A DNA stretch of 64,000 bases from Larkinella insperata (GTDB taxonomy: Bacteria; Bacteroidota; Bacteroidia; Cytophagales; Spirosomataceae): assembly GCF_026248825.1 (NCBI RefSeq), contig NZ_CP110973.1, forward strand, positions 2,809,001 through 2,873,000, in the 5' to 3' direction. The first letter of the stretch is position 1. Every line of letters begins with the position of its first letter. Below the pieces are notes generated by a model. That model had not been told where the DNA came from. It saw nothing but the letters and a program-made list of their open reading frames with translations, and made no database searches. Position numbers and translations under genes: made by a program. Below, in pieces: positions 25,519 through 33,869 of this stretch.

Positions 25519-26565
25519 TTACTCAATAACGGCGTAAATTGCGACGGGGTTTGATTTGTTTTTCAGCCGGACTTCGCCCAGTGGCTCGCAGCGGAAAGAA
25601 TCCTTGACCAGTTGGTAGGCGGTTTCGCTGATGATGATCTGGCCTTCCTGCGCAACCGATTGCAGCCGCTGGGCGGTGTTGACCACATCGCCAATAACGG
25701 TGTAATCCAGCCGCCGGAGCGTGGCCGAGCCGATGTTGCCCGAAATCATTTCGCCGGTATTGATCCCAATGGCAACTTTGGGTGTATAAATCGGTTCGCC
25801 GGGAACGGTTTTCTCCAGCAGCTCAACGTGGTTGCGAACGGCCAGCGCGGCTTCAATGGCGCGGTCGAGGTGGTATTCGCCCCGGAATACGGCCATCACG
25901 GCGTCGCCCATGAATTTGTCGACAAAACCACCCTGCGCGATGATTTCCTTCACCATCACGTCAAAATAAAGATTGATCAACTTGACGACGGTATCGGCAT
26001 TTTCGCGTTCGGTGATGGCCGTGAAGCCGCAGATATCGATGAAAACCGCCGTGGCATTCACGGTTTCGTTCATCATCAGCGACGTTTCAAACTCGCGCCG
26101 ATCCATGAAATTCAGAACCGACTCATCGACGTACATCCTGAGAATGTTGTTCTCCTTGATGGCTTTCAGCGTATCCCGCAATTGGGCGACATGCCGCAGG
26201 GTTTTCTGCATGGTCACGTCAAGGTCATCAAAATTGACGGGTTTGCAAATAAAATCAAACGCGCCCCGGTTCATGGCCGTGCGGATGTTGGTCATGTCGC
26301 CGTAGGCCGATACGATAACGGTTTTGGTCAACGGGCTAACCTCGCTGAGTTTTTCGAGCAGTGTCAGACCGTCCATTTCGGGCATGTTAATATCACTCAG
26401 AACAATATCAATGTCGGGTTGCTCCTGGAGTTTGACCAGCGCTTCGATACCGTTATAGGCAAAAACAAATTCGTATTGCTGTTCGCGGATTTGGCGCCGA
26501 AACTTCTGCCGGATCAGTAATTCCAGATCAGTTTCGTCGTCCACGACCAGAATTTTAGACTTCAT
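25519..26565 (-). CDS. Response regulator with adenylate/guanylate cyclase domain
   Basis: A cytoplasmic 348-residue signalling output protein. Residues 1-125 form a receiver domain with acid residues Asp9/Asp10, phospho-acceptor Asp58 (VLSDINMPEMDG) and Lys108 (FICKPVNF). From about 165 there is a class III nucleotide cyclase domain with both metal aspartates (FIDICGFT, Asp177; KFMGDAV, Asp221), substrate residues Lys217 and Asp287 (RRLDYTVIGD), and Asn296/Arg300 (NTAQR). The Lys-Asp pair is the signature of adenylate rather than guanylate cyclases, and all catalytic residues are present. It overlaps the preceding receiver gene by 4 bp (ATGA) and is the terminal output of the kinase operon. 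Confidence 0.94.
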   Translation of the reverse strand: MKSKILVVDDETDLELLIRQKFRRQIREQQYEFVFAYNGIEALVKLQEQPDIDIVLSDINMPEMDGLTLLEKLSEVSPLTKTVIVSAYGDMTNIRTAMNRGAFDFICKPVNFDDLDVTMQKTLRHVAQLRDTLKAIKENNILRMYVDESVLNFMDRREFETSLMMNETVNATAVFIDICGFTAITERENADTVVKLINLYFDVMVKEIIAQGGFVDKFMGDAVMAVFRGEYHLDRAIEAALAVRNHVELLEKTVPGEPIYTPKVAIGINTGEMISGNIGSATLRRLDYTVIGDVVNTAQRLQSVAQEGQIIISETAYQLVKDSFRCEPLGEVRLKNKSNPVAIYAVIE

Positions 26566-26936
26566 AGGGCGCTTTTGAGTTTTTCTTTCAGGTTGGCAAA
26601 GTCAAGCGGTTTGGTCAGAAACGCATCGGCTCCTAGCCTCATGGCCTGATCGTGACTTTCGGCGTCTCCGTAGGCCGTAATCATCATGACCGTGGGTGGA
26701 GCCGTGGGGTGTTCGGTTCTGATCAGCCGCAGCAATTCCAGACCGCTCATGCCGGGCATGTTGATATCCGACAGAATCAGGACATATTCGGAAGCGTGTT
26801 CGTTCAGATACGTCAGCGCTTTCTCGCCGGAAAGGGCAAAGGCGAACTGAAGTTCACCGGCGCGGATCTCGCGCCGGAAGCGTTGTTCAAAGAGAGTTTG
26901 TACGTCTGTTTCGTCGTCAACAACCAAGACTTTCAT
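26562..26936 (-). CDS. Single-domain response regulator
   Basis: A 124-residue stand-alone receiver. It has acidic pocket Asp7/Asp8 (LVVDDETD), phospho-acceptor Asp57 (LILSDINMPGMSG), the Thr/Ser switch in MMITAYGD, and Lys in AFLTKPLDF. There is no output domain. It resembles the receiver of the next gene (both begin with VVDDETD and share SDINMP), suggesting duplication. It may act as a phosphate sink or a relay between the histidine kinase and the cyclase-linked receiver. Its stop overlaps the start of the cyclase gene. Confidence 0.93.
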   Translation of the reverse strand: MKVLVVDDETDVQTLFEQRFRREIRAGELQFAFALSGEKALTYLNEHASEYVLILSDINMPGMSGLELLRLIRTEHPTAPPTVMMITAYGDAESHDQAMRLGADAFLTKPLDFANLKEKLKSAL

Positions 26937-26995
26937 GCTGCGGGTTAAGTAAAAAGTATGCTGGGTTTACTATCAAAGATACGCAAAGTCGGTCT

Positions 26996-28348
26996 TTATG
27001 TTGGTAGCCGAATTGTGAACTCCGTAAATTTCCCTTCTTCCGTATCAACGATCAGTTCTCCGCCATGTCCTTTGGTGACAATGTCGTAGCTGAGCGACAG
27101 GCCCAGGCCCGTTCCCTGACCCGTGGGTTTGGTGGTAAAAAAGGGCTGGTAAATTTTGGTCAGAACCGGTGCCGGAATACCGCAGCCGTTGTCGCGCACC
27201 CGGATTTCGATGTTCTCGCTGTCGATGCGTCGCGTCATGACCTGCACCGTGGGTTGGTAGTCGGCCAGGCCGGTTTTCCGTTTCTGCTCGGTCGCGTAAA
27301 AAGCGTTGGTAAACAGGTTGAGCAGCACCCGGCCCATGTCCTGCGGCACAACGGAAACCCGCCCCAGTTTGTCGTCAAAATCCGTCAGCATGGTGGCGTT
27401 GAACGACTTATCGCTGGCCCGCAGCCCGTGGTAGGCCAGGCGCAGGTACTCGTCGGCCAGGTTGTTGATGTCGATGGGTTCCCGCTCGTGGGTGCTGGCG
27501 CGCGAGTGTTGCAGCATGCCTTTCACAATTGAGTCGGCCCGTTTGCCGTGGTGCGTGATTTTTTGCAGGTTCTGCGTAATGTCGGTCAGGATTTCGTCTT
27601 CCAGTTCCGGATCGCGATCGGCTTTCTGCCGTTCTTCCTTCAGTTCTTCAATCAATTCGACCGATACTTCCGAAAAATTGTTGACGAAGTTGAGCGGGTT
27701 CTGGATTTCGTGGGCAATACCGGCGGTCAGCTCGCCCAAAGAGGCCATTTTCTCGCGTTGAATCAGTTGATCCTGCGTGGCTTTCAGCTCCATCAGGGTT
27801 TGCTCAAGTTCTTCCTTCTGCCGGGTCAGCTCGGCGGTTCGTTCCGCAACAATCTGTTCAAGCATGGCGTTCTGGCTGGCAATGATGCGGTTTTGCTCCT
27901 CTTCCTGTTGCCGCTTCAACCGTTCTTTTTCGAGAGCTTTCTGCTGCTTCTGACTGCTGAGCCAGGTGGCAATCAGCCAGATAAAGGCGAAGATTCCGGC
28001 AATGTCGATGATGTCCTTAATGGATTTGTAAAAATCCTCCGAAATCAGTTCAACCACGTCGCCAAACAGGGAGATCAGGATAAACGGTCCGACGGCCAGC
28101 CAGACGTTGCGGACCGGTCGGAAATCTTTCAGCAGATAAGCCGCGCCCACCAGCCCGATCAGCAGCAGATGCCAGAACCATTTGGTAAAATCCGTCTCCA
28201 GAAAAACATCGGAAACCAACAAGGCCGTGGCTGCATACTGCACAATGGTCAGCATCCGATCCCACTCCGGAAAGCGCTCGGCGGTTTGCAGCGAGTTACG
28301 GATGTACCGAACCGTGAAAAAGACAATCAAAAAAGAACCTATTTCCAT
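26996..28348 (-). CDS. Membrane sensor histidine kinase
   Basis: A 450-residue kinase. The N-terminal half has about four membrane helices (residues 1-130) without a large periplasmic domain, suggesting that it senses within or near the membrane. A coiled coil follows (about 132-200, EKERLKRQQEEEQNRIIASQ). The dimerisation/phosphoacceptor domain has GELTAGIAHEIQNPLNFVNN (His213). The ATP-binding domain has NLFTNAFYATEQ (N box), RVRDNGCGIP (G1) and TGQGTGLGLSLSYDIVTKGH (G2). It heads an operon with two receiver proteins, one carrying an adenylate cyclase. The signal is not identifiable. Confidence 0.95.
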   Translation of the reverse strand: MEIGSFLIVFFTVRYIRNSLQTAERFPEWDRMLTIVQYAATALLVSDVFLETDFTKWFWHLLLIGLVGAAYLLKDFRPVRNVWLAVGPFILISLFGDVVELISEDFYKSIKDIIDIAGIFAFIWLIATWLSSQKQQKALEKERLKRQQEEEQNRIIASQNAMLEQIVAERTAELTRQKEELEQTLMELKATQDQLIQREKMASLGELTAGIAHEIQNPLNFVNNFSEVSVELIEELKEERQKADRDPELEDEILTDITQNLQKITHHGKRADSIVKGMLQHSRASTHEREPIDINNLADEYLRLAYHGLRASDKSFNATMLTDFDDKLGRVSVVPQDMGRVLLNLFTNAFYATEQKRKTGLADYQPTVQVMTRRIDSENIEIRVRDNGCGIPAPVLTKIYQPFFTTKPTGQGTGLGLSLSYDIVTKGHGGELIVDTEEGKFTEFTIRLPT

Positions 28349-28638
28349 AAGGCATTAAACGGTGGTGCGCAAAACCGTATTTGGCCCCTCAAATTAAAGC
28401 TTCCCGCGTAGACTTACAATCACGTCCCCGCAGACTCATTCTTCGGAGAGGCCCGTCACCGCCCCTGATCGGTTGAAATCCGGAATCCCGCGGAAGAAAG
28501 TCTGCGGGAACGGTGGGGGTGGGAAAAGTTAGGCAAAGATCCGCACTTGCGCCTGATATTTTCTAACTTGACGGCGGCCAACCCGAGCGTTTGGCCGAAT
28601 AACCACAACCTGATTTTTAATCTTTTAGAGCTTCTGCT

Positions 28639-29664
28639 ATGGAATACAGACAATTAGGCGGATCGGGGCTGAAAATACCGGTCCTGAGTTTTGGCACCGG
28701 GACGTTCGGCGGGGGCACCGAGTTTTTTAAGGCGTGGGGCACAACGCAGGTTGACGAAGCTACCCGGATGGTGGATCGGTGTATGGACGCGGGACTGACC
28801 ATGTTCGACACGGCCGATGTGTATTCGCGCGGGATGTCCGAAGAAATTCTCGGCCAGGCGCTGGGCGGGAAGCGGCACAAAGCCCTGATCTCGACAAAAA
28901 CGACTTTTAAGATGGGCGACGGTCCGAATGATTTTGGCTCGTCGCGGTTCCGGCTAATCAAATCCTGCGAAGACAGCCTGTGCCGGTTGAAAACCGATTA
29001 CATCGACCTCTACTACATGCACGGTTTTGACGGCAATACGGCCGTCGACGAAACCCTGAGCGCGCTGAACGATCTGGTGCAGAGCGGCAAAGTGCGGTAC
29101 ATCGGCTGTTCAAACTTCTCGGGCTGGCACCTGATGAAATCTCTCTCCCTTTCGGAGCGCTACGGCTGGGCAAAATACGTGGCACACCAGGCCTACTATT
29201 CGTTGCTGAGCCGCGAATTTGAATGGGAACTGATGCCGCTAGGCCTCGATCAGAAGGTGGGAACCGTGGTCTGGAGTCCTTTATCGGCCGGGCGACTGGG
29301 CGGAAAATACCGTCGCGGACAAACCGCGCCCGCCGGAAGCCGCATTGCGGAGGGTGGGGGCGAAGGGCCGCCGATCTCGGAAGACTACTGGTTTTCGATC
29401 GTGGATACGCTGGATGAACTGGCCGCCGAAACCGGAAAAACCGTTGCGCAGGTAGCCCTGAACTGGGTACTGCAACGCCCGACGGTTTCCAGCATCATCA
29501 TCGGTGCGCGGACCGAAGAACAACTCGTTCAGAACTTGGGCGCCGTGGGCTGGAGTCTGACGAAGGAGCAGGTTGCCCGGTTGGATGCCGTCAGTGACAA
29601 GCCAACGATCTACCCGTACTGGCACCAGCGTGGAAATCCGGATCTGAATCCGCTGCCGGTGTAA
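28639..29664 (+). CDS. Aldo/keto reductase
   Basis: A cytosolic NADPH-dependent oxidoreductase, 341 residues, TIM-barrel fold. The catalytic tetrad is in place: Asp57 (MFDTADVY), Tyr62, Lys87 (ISTKTTF) and His128 (LYYMHGFD). The cofactor-binding end has VSSIIIGARTEEQLVQNLGA. The length and the opening MEYRQLGGSGLKIPVLSFGT match the AKR family related to YghZ/IolS-type reductases. The gene stands alone, ends in a strong stem-loop and has no pathway partner nearby, so its substrate cannot be inferred. Confidence 0.96.
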   Translation: MEYRQLGGSGLKIPVLSFGTGTFGGGTEFFKAWGTTQVDEATRMVDRCMDAGLTMFDTADVYSRGMSEEILGQALGGKRHKALISTKTTFKMGDGPNDFGSSRFRLIKSCEDSLCRLKTDYIDLYYMHGFDGNTAVDETLSALNDLVQSGKVRYIGCSNFSGWHLMKSLSLSERYGWAKYVAHQAYYSLLSREFEWELMPLGLDQKVGTVVWSPLSAGRLGGKYRRGQTAPAGSRIAEGGGEGPPISEDYWFSIVDTLDELAAETGKTVAQVALNWVLQRPTVSSIIIGARTEEQLVQNLGAVGWSLTKEQVARLDAVSDKPTIYPYWHQRGNPDLNPLPV

Positions 29665-29669
29665 GCTGT

Positions 29670-29706
29670 AAAATCCGGTTTACGGCCTGACCGTAAACCG
29701 GATTTT
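29670..29706. terminator. Bidirectional terminator between convergent genes
   Basis: A perfect 16-bp stem (AAAATCCGGTTTACGG at 29670-29685, complement at 29691-29706) with a 5-nt loop. T-runs on both strands suit the convergent aldo/keto reductase and thioesterase genes. It overlaps the thioesterase stop codon. Confidence 0.9.
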
Positions 29707-30151
29707 AGTGTTTGGTGGACGTCTGGACCAGGTTGGAAGCGGCTTTGGCGATGATTCTGCCGTCTTCGTCTGTAATCAGGCATTCGGCGTGAATGATGTT
29801 TTTGCCCGCTCGCAAAACCCGCGACTGCGCGGTGATAATATCCCCCAGCTGGGCGCTGTGCAGGTAGTCAATGCTCAGATTCACAGAGGTGTACACGTAC
29901 TCCCGGTTCAGTACAAAAACCGTGATGCCAATCAGGTCGTCGATGATGGCCGCCGTTGCTCCGCCGTGTAGAATCTGCATGGGATTGGTCATATCCTCCC
30001 GCACGGTGTATTCAATCGTCAGAGAGCCTTCTTCCACGGCCCGCAGCGTACCGTTCAGCCAGCGGCCCAACGGTGAGGGGCTCTGCTCCATATCCTGATC
30101 GATCAGGGATTGAAAAAAGAGTAAGCGCGGGTTCGTTTCGGATGTGGACAT
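29705..30151 (-). CDS. PaaI-type hotdog thioesterase
   Basis: A 148-residue hotdog-fold acyl-CoA thioesterase of the PaaI/YbgC-like group. The active-site helix reads NPMQILHGGATAAIIDDLIG (His-Gly-Gly start and the acidic Asp pair), followed by VNLSIDYLHSAQLGDIITAQ, characteristic of the family. ATG at 30151 gives a short polar N-terminus; an extension to 30181 adds a basic stretch that looks untranslated. It is monocistronic, divergent from phosphosulfolactate synthase. Which acyl-CoA it hydrolyses is unknown. Confidence 0.92.
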   Translation of the reverse strand: MSTSETNPRLLFFQSLIDQDMEQSPSPLGRWLNGTLRAVEEGSLTIEYTVREDMTNPMQILHGGATAAIIDDLIGITVFVLNREYVYTSVNLSIDYLHSAQLGDIITAQSRVLRAGKNIIHAECLITDEDGRIIAKAASNLVQTSTKH

Positions 30152-30228
30152 AAAGCGGAAATGTTTTTGTAAAAATAGCATTTAACCAAGTCGAATGGGG
30201 TTTAAGCAAGTATAATTTATGGATTTTC

Positions 30229-30259
30229 TTGGGAGGTAGCCGGACTTGTGTTACTTTTG
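30229..30259 (+). promoter_or_regulatory. Promoter of phosphosulfolactate synthase gene
   Basis: A -33 TTG (30229-30231), a 20-nt spacer, then a perfect -7 box TACTTTTG (30252-30259). Transcription would start near 30266, about 28 nt before the ATG at 30294. Confidence 0.6.
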
Positions 30260-30293
30260 GTCGTTTTTTGCGCCTATACGCTATCCCCTCACA

Positions 30294-31085
30294 ATGAATT
30301 ATACACTTTCCCATATTCCGGAAAGGACCCTGAAACCGCGTCAGCATGGCTTGACGATGGTGATGGATAAGGGCCTGAGTATCCGGCAAGTCGAGGATTT
30401 TCTGTCAACATCTGCCGGCTATGTCGATATCGTGAAGCTGGGCTGGGCAACGTCGTTTGTAACCCCCAATCTGAAAGAGAAGTTGCAAGTTTACAAGGAT
30501 GCCGGAATTCCGGCTTATTTTGGTGGCACGTTATTTGAAGCGTTCGTGGTTCGGAACCAGTTTGATGATTACCGGCGGCTGCTGGATGTCTACGGACTGG
30601 AATTTGCCGAAGTTTCGGACGGTTCCATCGAAATGAAGCAGGACGAAAAGTGCGGTTACATCAGCAAGCTGGCCCAGCAGGTAACGGTTTTATCGGAAGT
30701 GGGGTCGAAAGACGAAGCCAAGATCATTCCGCCCTACAAGTGGATTCAGCTGATGAACGCCGAACTGGAAGCCGGAGCCTGGAAAGTCATCGGGGAAGCC
30801 CGCGAAGGCGGAACCGTCGGACTGTTCCGGTCGAGCGGGGAAGTGCGTCAGGGGCTGGTGGAAGAAATTTTAACGCAGGTTCCATCCGAAAAAATTATCT
30901 GGGAAGCCCCTCAAAAGGAACAACAGGTTTGGTTTGTCAAACTGCTGGGCGCTAACGTCAATTTAGGGAATATTTCTCCGAACGAAGCTATTCCGCTGGA
31001 AACCATCCGGTTGGGGCTTCGTGGTGATACATTTAGCCACTTCCTCAACGGCCTTGGGCAGAACGGTCTGGGGCCGCACCAATAA
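30294..31085 (+). CDS. comA: Phosphosulfolactate synthase
   Basis: Catalyses addition of sulfite to phosphoenolpyruvate, giving (R)-2-phospho-3-sulfolactate. First described in archaeal coenzyme M synthesis, it is also found in bacteria without coenzyme M. The 263-residue protein (from ATG 30294) has the TIM-barrel family landmarks: KPRQHGLTMVMDKGLSIRQV, GYVDIVKLGWATSFV, GIPAYFGGTLFEAFVVRN, EFAEVSDGSIEMKQDEKCGY, and VIGEAREGGTVGLFRSSGEV. Promoter position supports this start over 30246. The DedA gene follows after 21 bp. The end use (sulfolactate, cysteate or a sulfonolipid head group) is inference; no comB/comC gene is in the window. Confidence 0.92.
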   Translation: MNYTLSHIPERTLKPRQHGLTMVMDKGLSIRQVEDFLSTSAGYVDIVKLGWATSFVTPNLKEKLQVYKDAGIPAYFGGTLFEAFVVRNQFDDYRRLLDVYGLEFAEVSDGSIEMKQDEKCGYISKLAQQVTVLSEVGSKDEAKIIPPYKWIQLMNAELEAGAWKVIGEAREGGTVGLFRSSGEVRQGLVEEILTQVPSEKIIWEAPQKEQQVWFVKLLGANVNLGNISPNEAIPLETIRLGLRGDTFSHFLNGLGQNGLGPHQ

Positions 31086-31106
31086 TCAACCAAGTTACTC
31101 ATTCAT

Positions 31107-31757
31107 ATGGAATTCATCCAGTCGGTTCTCGACTTCTTTCTGCACCTGGACAAACACCTGGCCGATATCATCAACGAATACGGCACGCTGACGTACGTTA
31201 TCCTGTTTCTGATTATTTTCGTCGAAACCGGTCTGATTGTCATGCCCTTACTGCCGGGCGACTCGCTGTTGTTTGCCGCCGGAGCGCTGGCCGCTTCAAC
31301 CGGGGCACTGGACGTTAAGCTCATGATTCCGTTGCTGATCCTGGCGGCTTTGATGGGCGATAACGTCAATTATTTTGTCGGTAAACTGCTCGGGAACCAG
31401 ATAAAAATGAGGGAGCGAATTCTATTTTTTAAACGCGAATACATTACCGAGACCGAGAATTTCTACCACAAACACGGCGGCAAAACCGTCATTATGGCCC
31501 GGTTTATTCCCATCGTCCGGACCATCGCGCCCTTCGTGGCCGGGGCCGGAAGCATGAACTACACAAAATACATCGGTTACTGCATCGTTGGGGCGATCTT
31601 GTGGGTGGTGGGTGTTACCATGCTCGGCTACCTCTTCGGAAACATTCCAATCATCAAGAATAACTTTGAACTGGTCATCTTCGGCATCATTGGCTTGTCG
31701 ATTGCGCCGATTATTTTTCAATTCCTCAAAACGAAGTTTCGTCGGGCCACGGCTTAA
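31107..31757 (+). CDS. DedA family membrane protein
   Basis: A 216-residue inner-membrane protein of the DedA/SNARE-associated family, some members of which flip lipids such as undecaprenyl phosphate or phosphatidylethanolamine. Family marks are ETGLIVMPLLPGDSLLFAAG in the first re-entrant region, MARFIPIVRTIAPFVAGAGS (conserved arginines) and AILWVVGVTMLGYLFGN. It probably forms an operon with comA (21-bp gap) and ends before a terminator-like stem. A link between comA and a lipid flippase-like protein is suggestive for sulfonolipid metabolism, but this is only inference. Confidence 0.94.
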   Translation: MEFIQSVLDFFLHLDKHLADIINEYGTLTYVILFLIIFVETGLIVMPLLPGDSLLFAAGALAASTGALDVKLMIPLLILAALMGDNVNYFVGKLLGNQIKMRERILFFKREYITETENFYHKHGGKTVIMARFIPIVRTIAPFVAGAGSMNYTKYIGYCIVGAILWVVGVTMLGYLFGNIPIIKNNFELVIFGIIGLSIAPIIFQFLKTKFRRATA

Positions 31758-31780
31758 TTCCTGACCGGCTTTGCAGACAC

Positions 31781-31829
31781 CCGGGCGGTTGATCAGAGAG
31801 AGTTCTGGCAAGCCGCCCGGTTTTATTTT
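31781..31829 (+). terminator. Probable terminator after the DedA gene
   Basis: CCGGGCGG (31781-31788) pairs with CCGCCCGG (31813-31820) across a 24-nt loop, followed by TTTTATTTT. The stem is short for its loop. Confidence 0.55.
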
Positions 31830-31870
31830 GGAATCAACCCATTTTCAAAAACTGTCAATCCGGTAAACCT

Positions 31871-32449
31871 ATGCGCTTGACTGTACTTTGTCTGCTCGCG
31901 CTGCTCAGCGGTAATACCATTGCCCAACGCGTTCGGCTCGAAACCGATGCCGGTTCAATTCTGCTTGAATTGTACGCGGATAAAGCGCCCGGCACGGTGG
32001 CCAATTTCCTGCGGTATGTGGATGAGAAGCGGTACGACGGAAGCCGGTTTTACCGCGTGGTCCGGCTGGATAACCAGGCCAGTAGTCCCGTAAAGATTGA
32101 GGTAATCCAGGGCGGCCTGCAAAACGATACAATCCGGCAGTTACCGCCCATCCCGCAGGAAATCACCCAAACAACGGGTTTGAAGCACGTAGACGGTACG
32201 CTTTCATTGGCGCGTGGTAAACCCGACAGCGGAAGTTCAGAGTTTTTTATCTGCATCAACGACCAGCCCGAGCTTGATTTTGGCGGGAAACGAAACCCCG
32301 ATGGTCAGGGCTTTGCGGCTTTCGGGCGGGTAGTGGAAGGGATGGACGTAGTGCGCCGGATTCAGCAGGGTGAAACGGGTTCTGATGCGGCTTCCGCGCA
32401 ACTCCTCAAGACGCCCGTCACGGTCCGAAGTGCCCGGCGCGACCGGTAA
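31871..32449 (+). CDS. Secreted cyclophilin-type peptidyl-prolyl isomerase
   Basis: A periplasmic 192-residue protein-folding enzyme. The signal peptide is MRLTVLCLLALLSGNTIAQ. The cyclophilin core follows: VRLETDAGSILLELYADKAP, DGSRFYRVVR with the catalytic arginine, LSLARGKPDSGSSEFFICIN and GFAAFGRVVEGMDVVRRIQQ. The usual SQFF motif reads SEFF, replacing an active-site glutamine by glutamate, which may lower activity. It stands alone between DedA and the cold-shock gene and is followed by a strong stem-loop. Confidence 0.93.
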   Translation: MRLTVLCLLALLSGNTIAQRVRLETDAGSILLELYADKAPGTVANFLRYVDEKRYDGSRFYRVVRLDNQASSPVKIEVIQGGLQNDTIRQLPPIPQEITQTTGLKHVDGTLSLARGKPDSGSSEFFICINDQPELDFGGKRNPDGQGFAAFGRVVEGMDVVRRIQQGETGSDAASAQLLKTPVTVRSARRDR

Positions 32450-32571
32450 CGCAGCTTGCGTAGGGCATACTTCTTGCCGCCAATACGGTACCGCTTGCTG
32501 TTGCACATACTGTAAAGGCGAGTAAAATAGGAGGGGCTTGGAGGGGGCTGAGTTCCCGAGCTACTAAGAAA

Positions 32572-32626
32572 GCCGGTTAGCCCAGAAAGGAAGGGCTTCC
32601 ATGCTAACCGGCCTTTCGTTTTTTTA
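32572..32626. terminator. Terminator between the cyclophilin and cold-shock genes
   Basis: GCCGGTTAGC (32572-32581) pairs perfectly with GCTAACCGGC (32603-32612), followed by CCTTTCGTTTTTTT on the plus strand. It ends where the convergent cold-shock gene ends, so it may serve both. Confidence 0.8.
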
Positions 32627-32818
32627 ACGAGCCAATTTTACGTTTTTGGCATTCAATCCTTTCGGTCCGCGCTCAACTTCGTACGTAACTTTGTCGCGTT
32701 CCCGTAACTGATCCTGGCAAGCAGATACGTGTACAAAAATGTCTCCACTCGCGTCATCGGGTACGATAAACCCGAATCCTTTGCTTTCATTAAAAAATTT
32801 AACGGTACCCGTTGGCAT
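32624..32818 (-). CDS. Cold-shock domain RNA chaperone
   Basis: A 64-residue CspA-type protein that binds single-stranded nucleic acid and melts mRNA structure. It opens MPTGTVKFFNESKGFGFIVP with RNP1 (KGFGFI, residues 13-18), RNP2 is DIFVH (26-30), and it ends VERGPKGLNAKNVKLAR. The length and motifs are standard. The gene has no close upstream neighbour; the non-coding stretch before it may carry a structured 5' leader as in other csp genes, though I see no clear element. Confidence 0.96.
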   Translation of the reverse strand: MPTGTVKFFNESKGFGFIVPDDASGDIFVHVSACQDQLRERDKVTYEVERGPKGLNAKNVKLAR

Positions 32819-33133
32819 AACTTTGATAAATAAGATTGAGCCGTAAGGTAAGAGTTTCTGGCCGGTAGTTCCACATATCAGTGAAAAAATTATGTTAAGG
32901 CTCGCAAAACAGGTAAAATAATTTGGTAAATCGCCCCAAGTCCGAAGGTTCGTTTGTGAAGCCGCAGCTTCCTTACTGATTCATATTCATCCAGGTTAGG
33001 TACCGGCTCAGAAGCTCATGCTTTTGTTGTGATTATACGGTCTTTTTCTCATTGGAATGGTAGTAATATTACTGAAAAAAGTAATAATTTCGAGTCAAAT
33101 TGTGATAGCGCGCCAACCTATACTAATAACCTG
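32819..33133. other. Non-coding stretch between divergent csp and sigma genes
   Basis: About 315 bp, AT-richer than its surroundings. It must hold the csp leader/promoter on the minus strand and the promoter of the ECF sigma gene on the plus strand. I see no perfect TAnnTTTG box, no tRNA and no large repeat. Confidence 0.5.
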
Positions 33134-33730
33134 ATGATGAAACGATACTACCAGGATGAAGAGGATATTGGCTTGTTTCAGCGAATGCAGCAGGATGACT
33201 CTCAGGCTTTCGAAGAAATTTATTACCGTTATTTCTTAAAATTATCTAATACAGCTTTCAAACGGCTTCAGGATCGGGCGGCAACCGAGGAAATCATTCA
33301 GGAATTTTTTGTCAATCTGTGGCTTAAACGGCATCGGCTGCCAGAATTGAAAAATCCCGAAAGCTACCTGCAAACCCTGCTGCGCAATTCCGTGATCGAC
33401 TGGTTCCGGAGTCAAACCCGGCAGGATGGCTTTGCGGCTGAGCGAATGGCGCAACCCGACTACCAGATTGCCAATGCGACGGAACAGCAAATTTTGTACG
33501 CCGATTTGCAACGAGCCTACGAATCGACCGTCGGACAACTGCCCGATAAATGCCGTCAGGTTTACACGCTGCACCAGCGGGGATATTCGGTGAATGATAT
33601 TGCCGAGCAACTCCAGATTGCTCCCAAGACCGTCGAAAGCCATTTGCTCAAAGCTCACACGACACTTCGTCACCTGCTGAAAGATTATTCAGCCGTAACC
33701 ATCACCCTGGCCAGCCTGCTGATGGGCTGA
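33134..33730 (+). CDS. ECF-type RNA polymerase sigma factor
   Basis: A 198-residue sigma factor from ATG 33134 (MMKRYYQDEEDIGLFQRMQQ); an in-frame start at 33029 would add a low-complexity polar leader and is unlikely. Region 2 reads AFEEIYYRYFLKLSNTAFKR, then EEIIQEFFVNLWLKRHRLPE and LQTLLRNSVIDWFRSQ. Region 4 reads LPDKCRQVYTLHQRGYSVND and IAEQLQIAPKTVESHLLKAH. It is followed by FecR (139 bp), SusC and SusD, the standard transenvelope-signalling order in Bacteroidota, and probably drives their transcription. Confidence 0.95.
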   Translation: MMKRYYQDEEDIGLFQRMQQDDSQAFEEIYYRYFLKLSNTAFKRLQDRAATEEIIQEFFVNLWLKRHRLPELKNPESYLQTLLRNSVIDWFRSQTRQDGFAAERMAQPDYQIANATEQQILYADLQRAYESTVGQLPDKCRQVYTLHQRGYSVNDIAEQLQIAPKTVESHLLKAHTTLRHLLKDYSAVTITLASLLMG

Positions 33731-33869
33731 AAGGATCCGGCAAAAACGGTGGACTCCTTTTTTAATTTTTTATAAAATTTCTACAGATCGACTAAGGTTT
33801 TCAGCCAGCTTATTCGTCTTAGGGTAAATAGATTGGATTTTAACGTCATAATCTATTAACCTGCGTAGG

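Noticed and set aside
28427..28508. A 10-bp inverted repeat (CCCGCAGACT / AGTCTGCGGG) before the aldo/keto reductase
   Set aside because: The arms are short and the 62-nt loop is long; no related copies or regulatory context.
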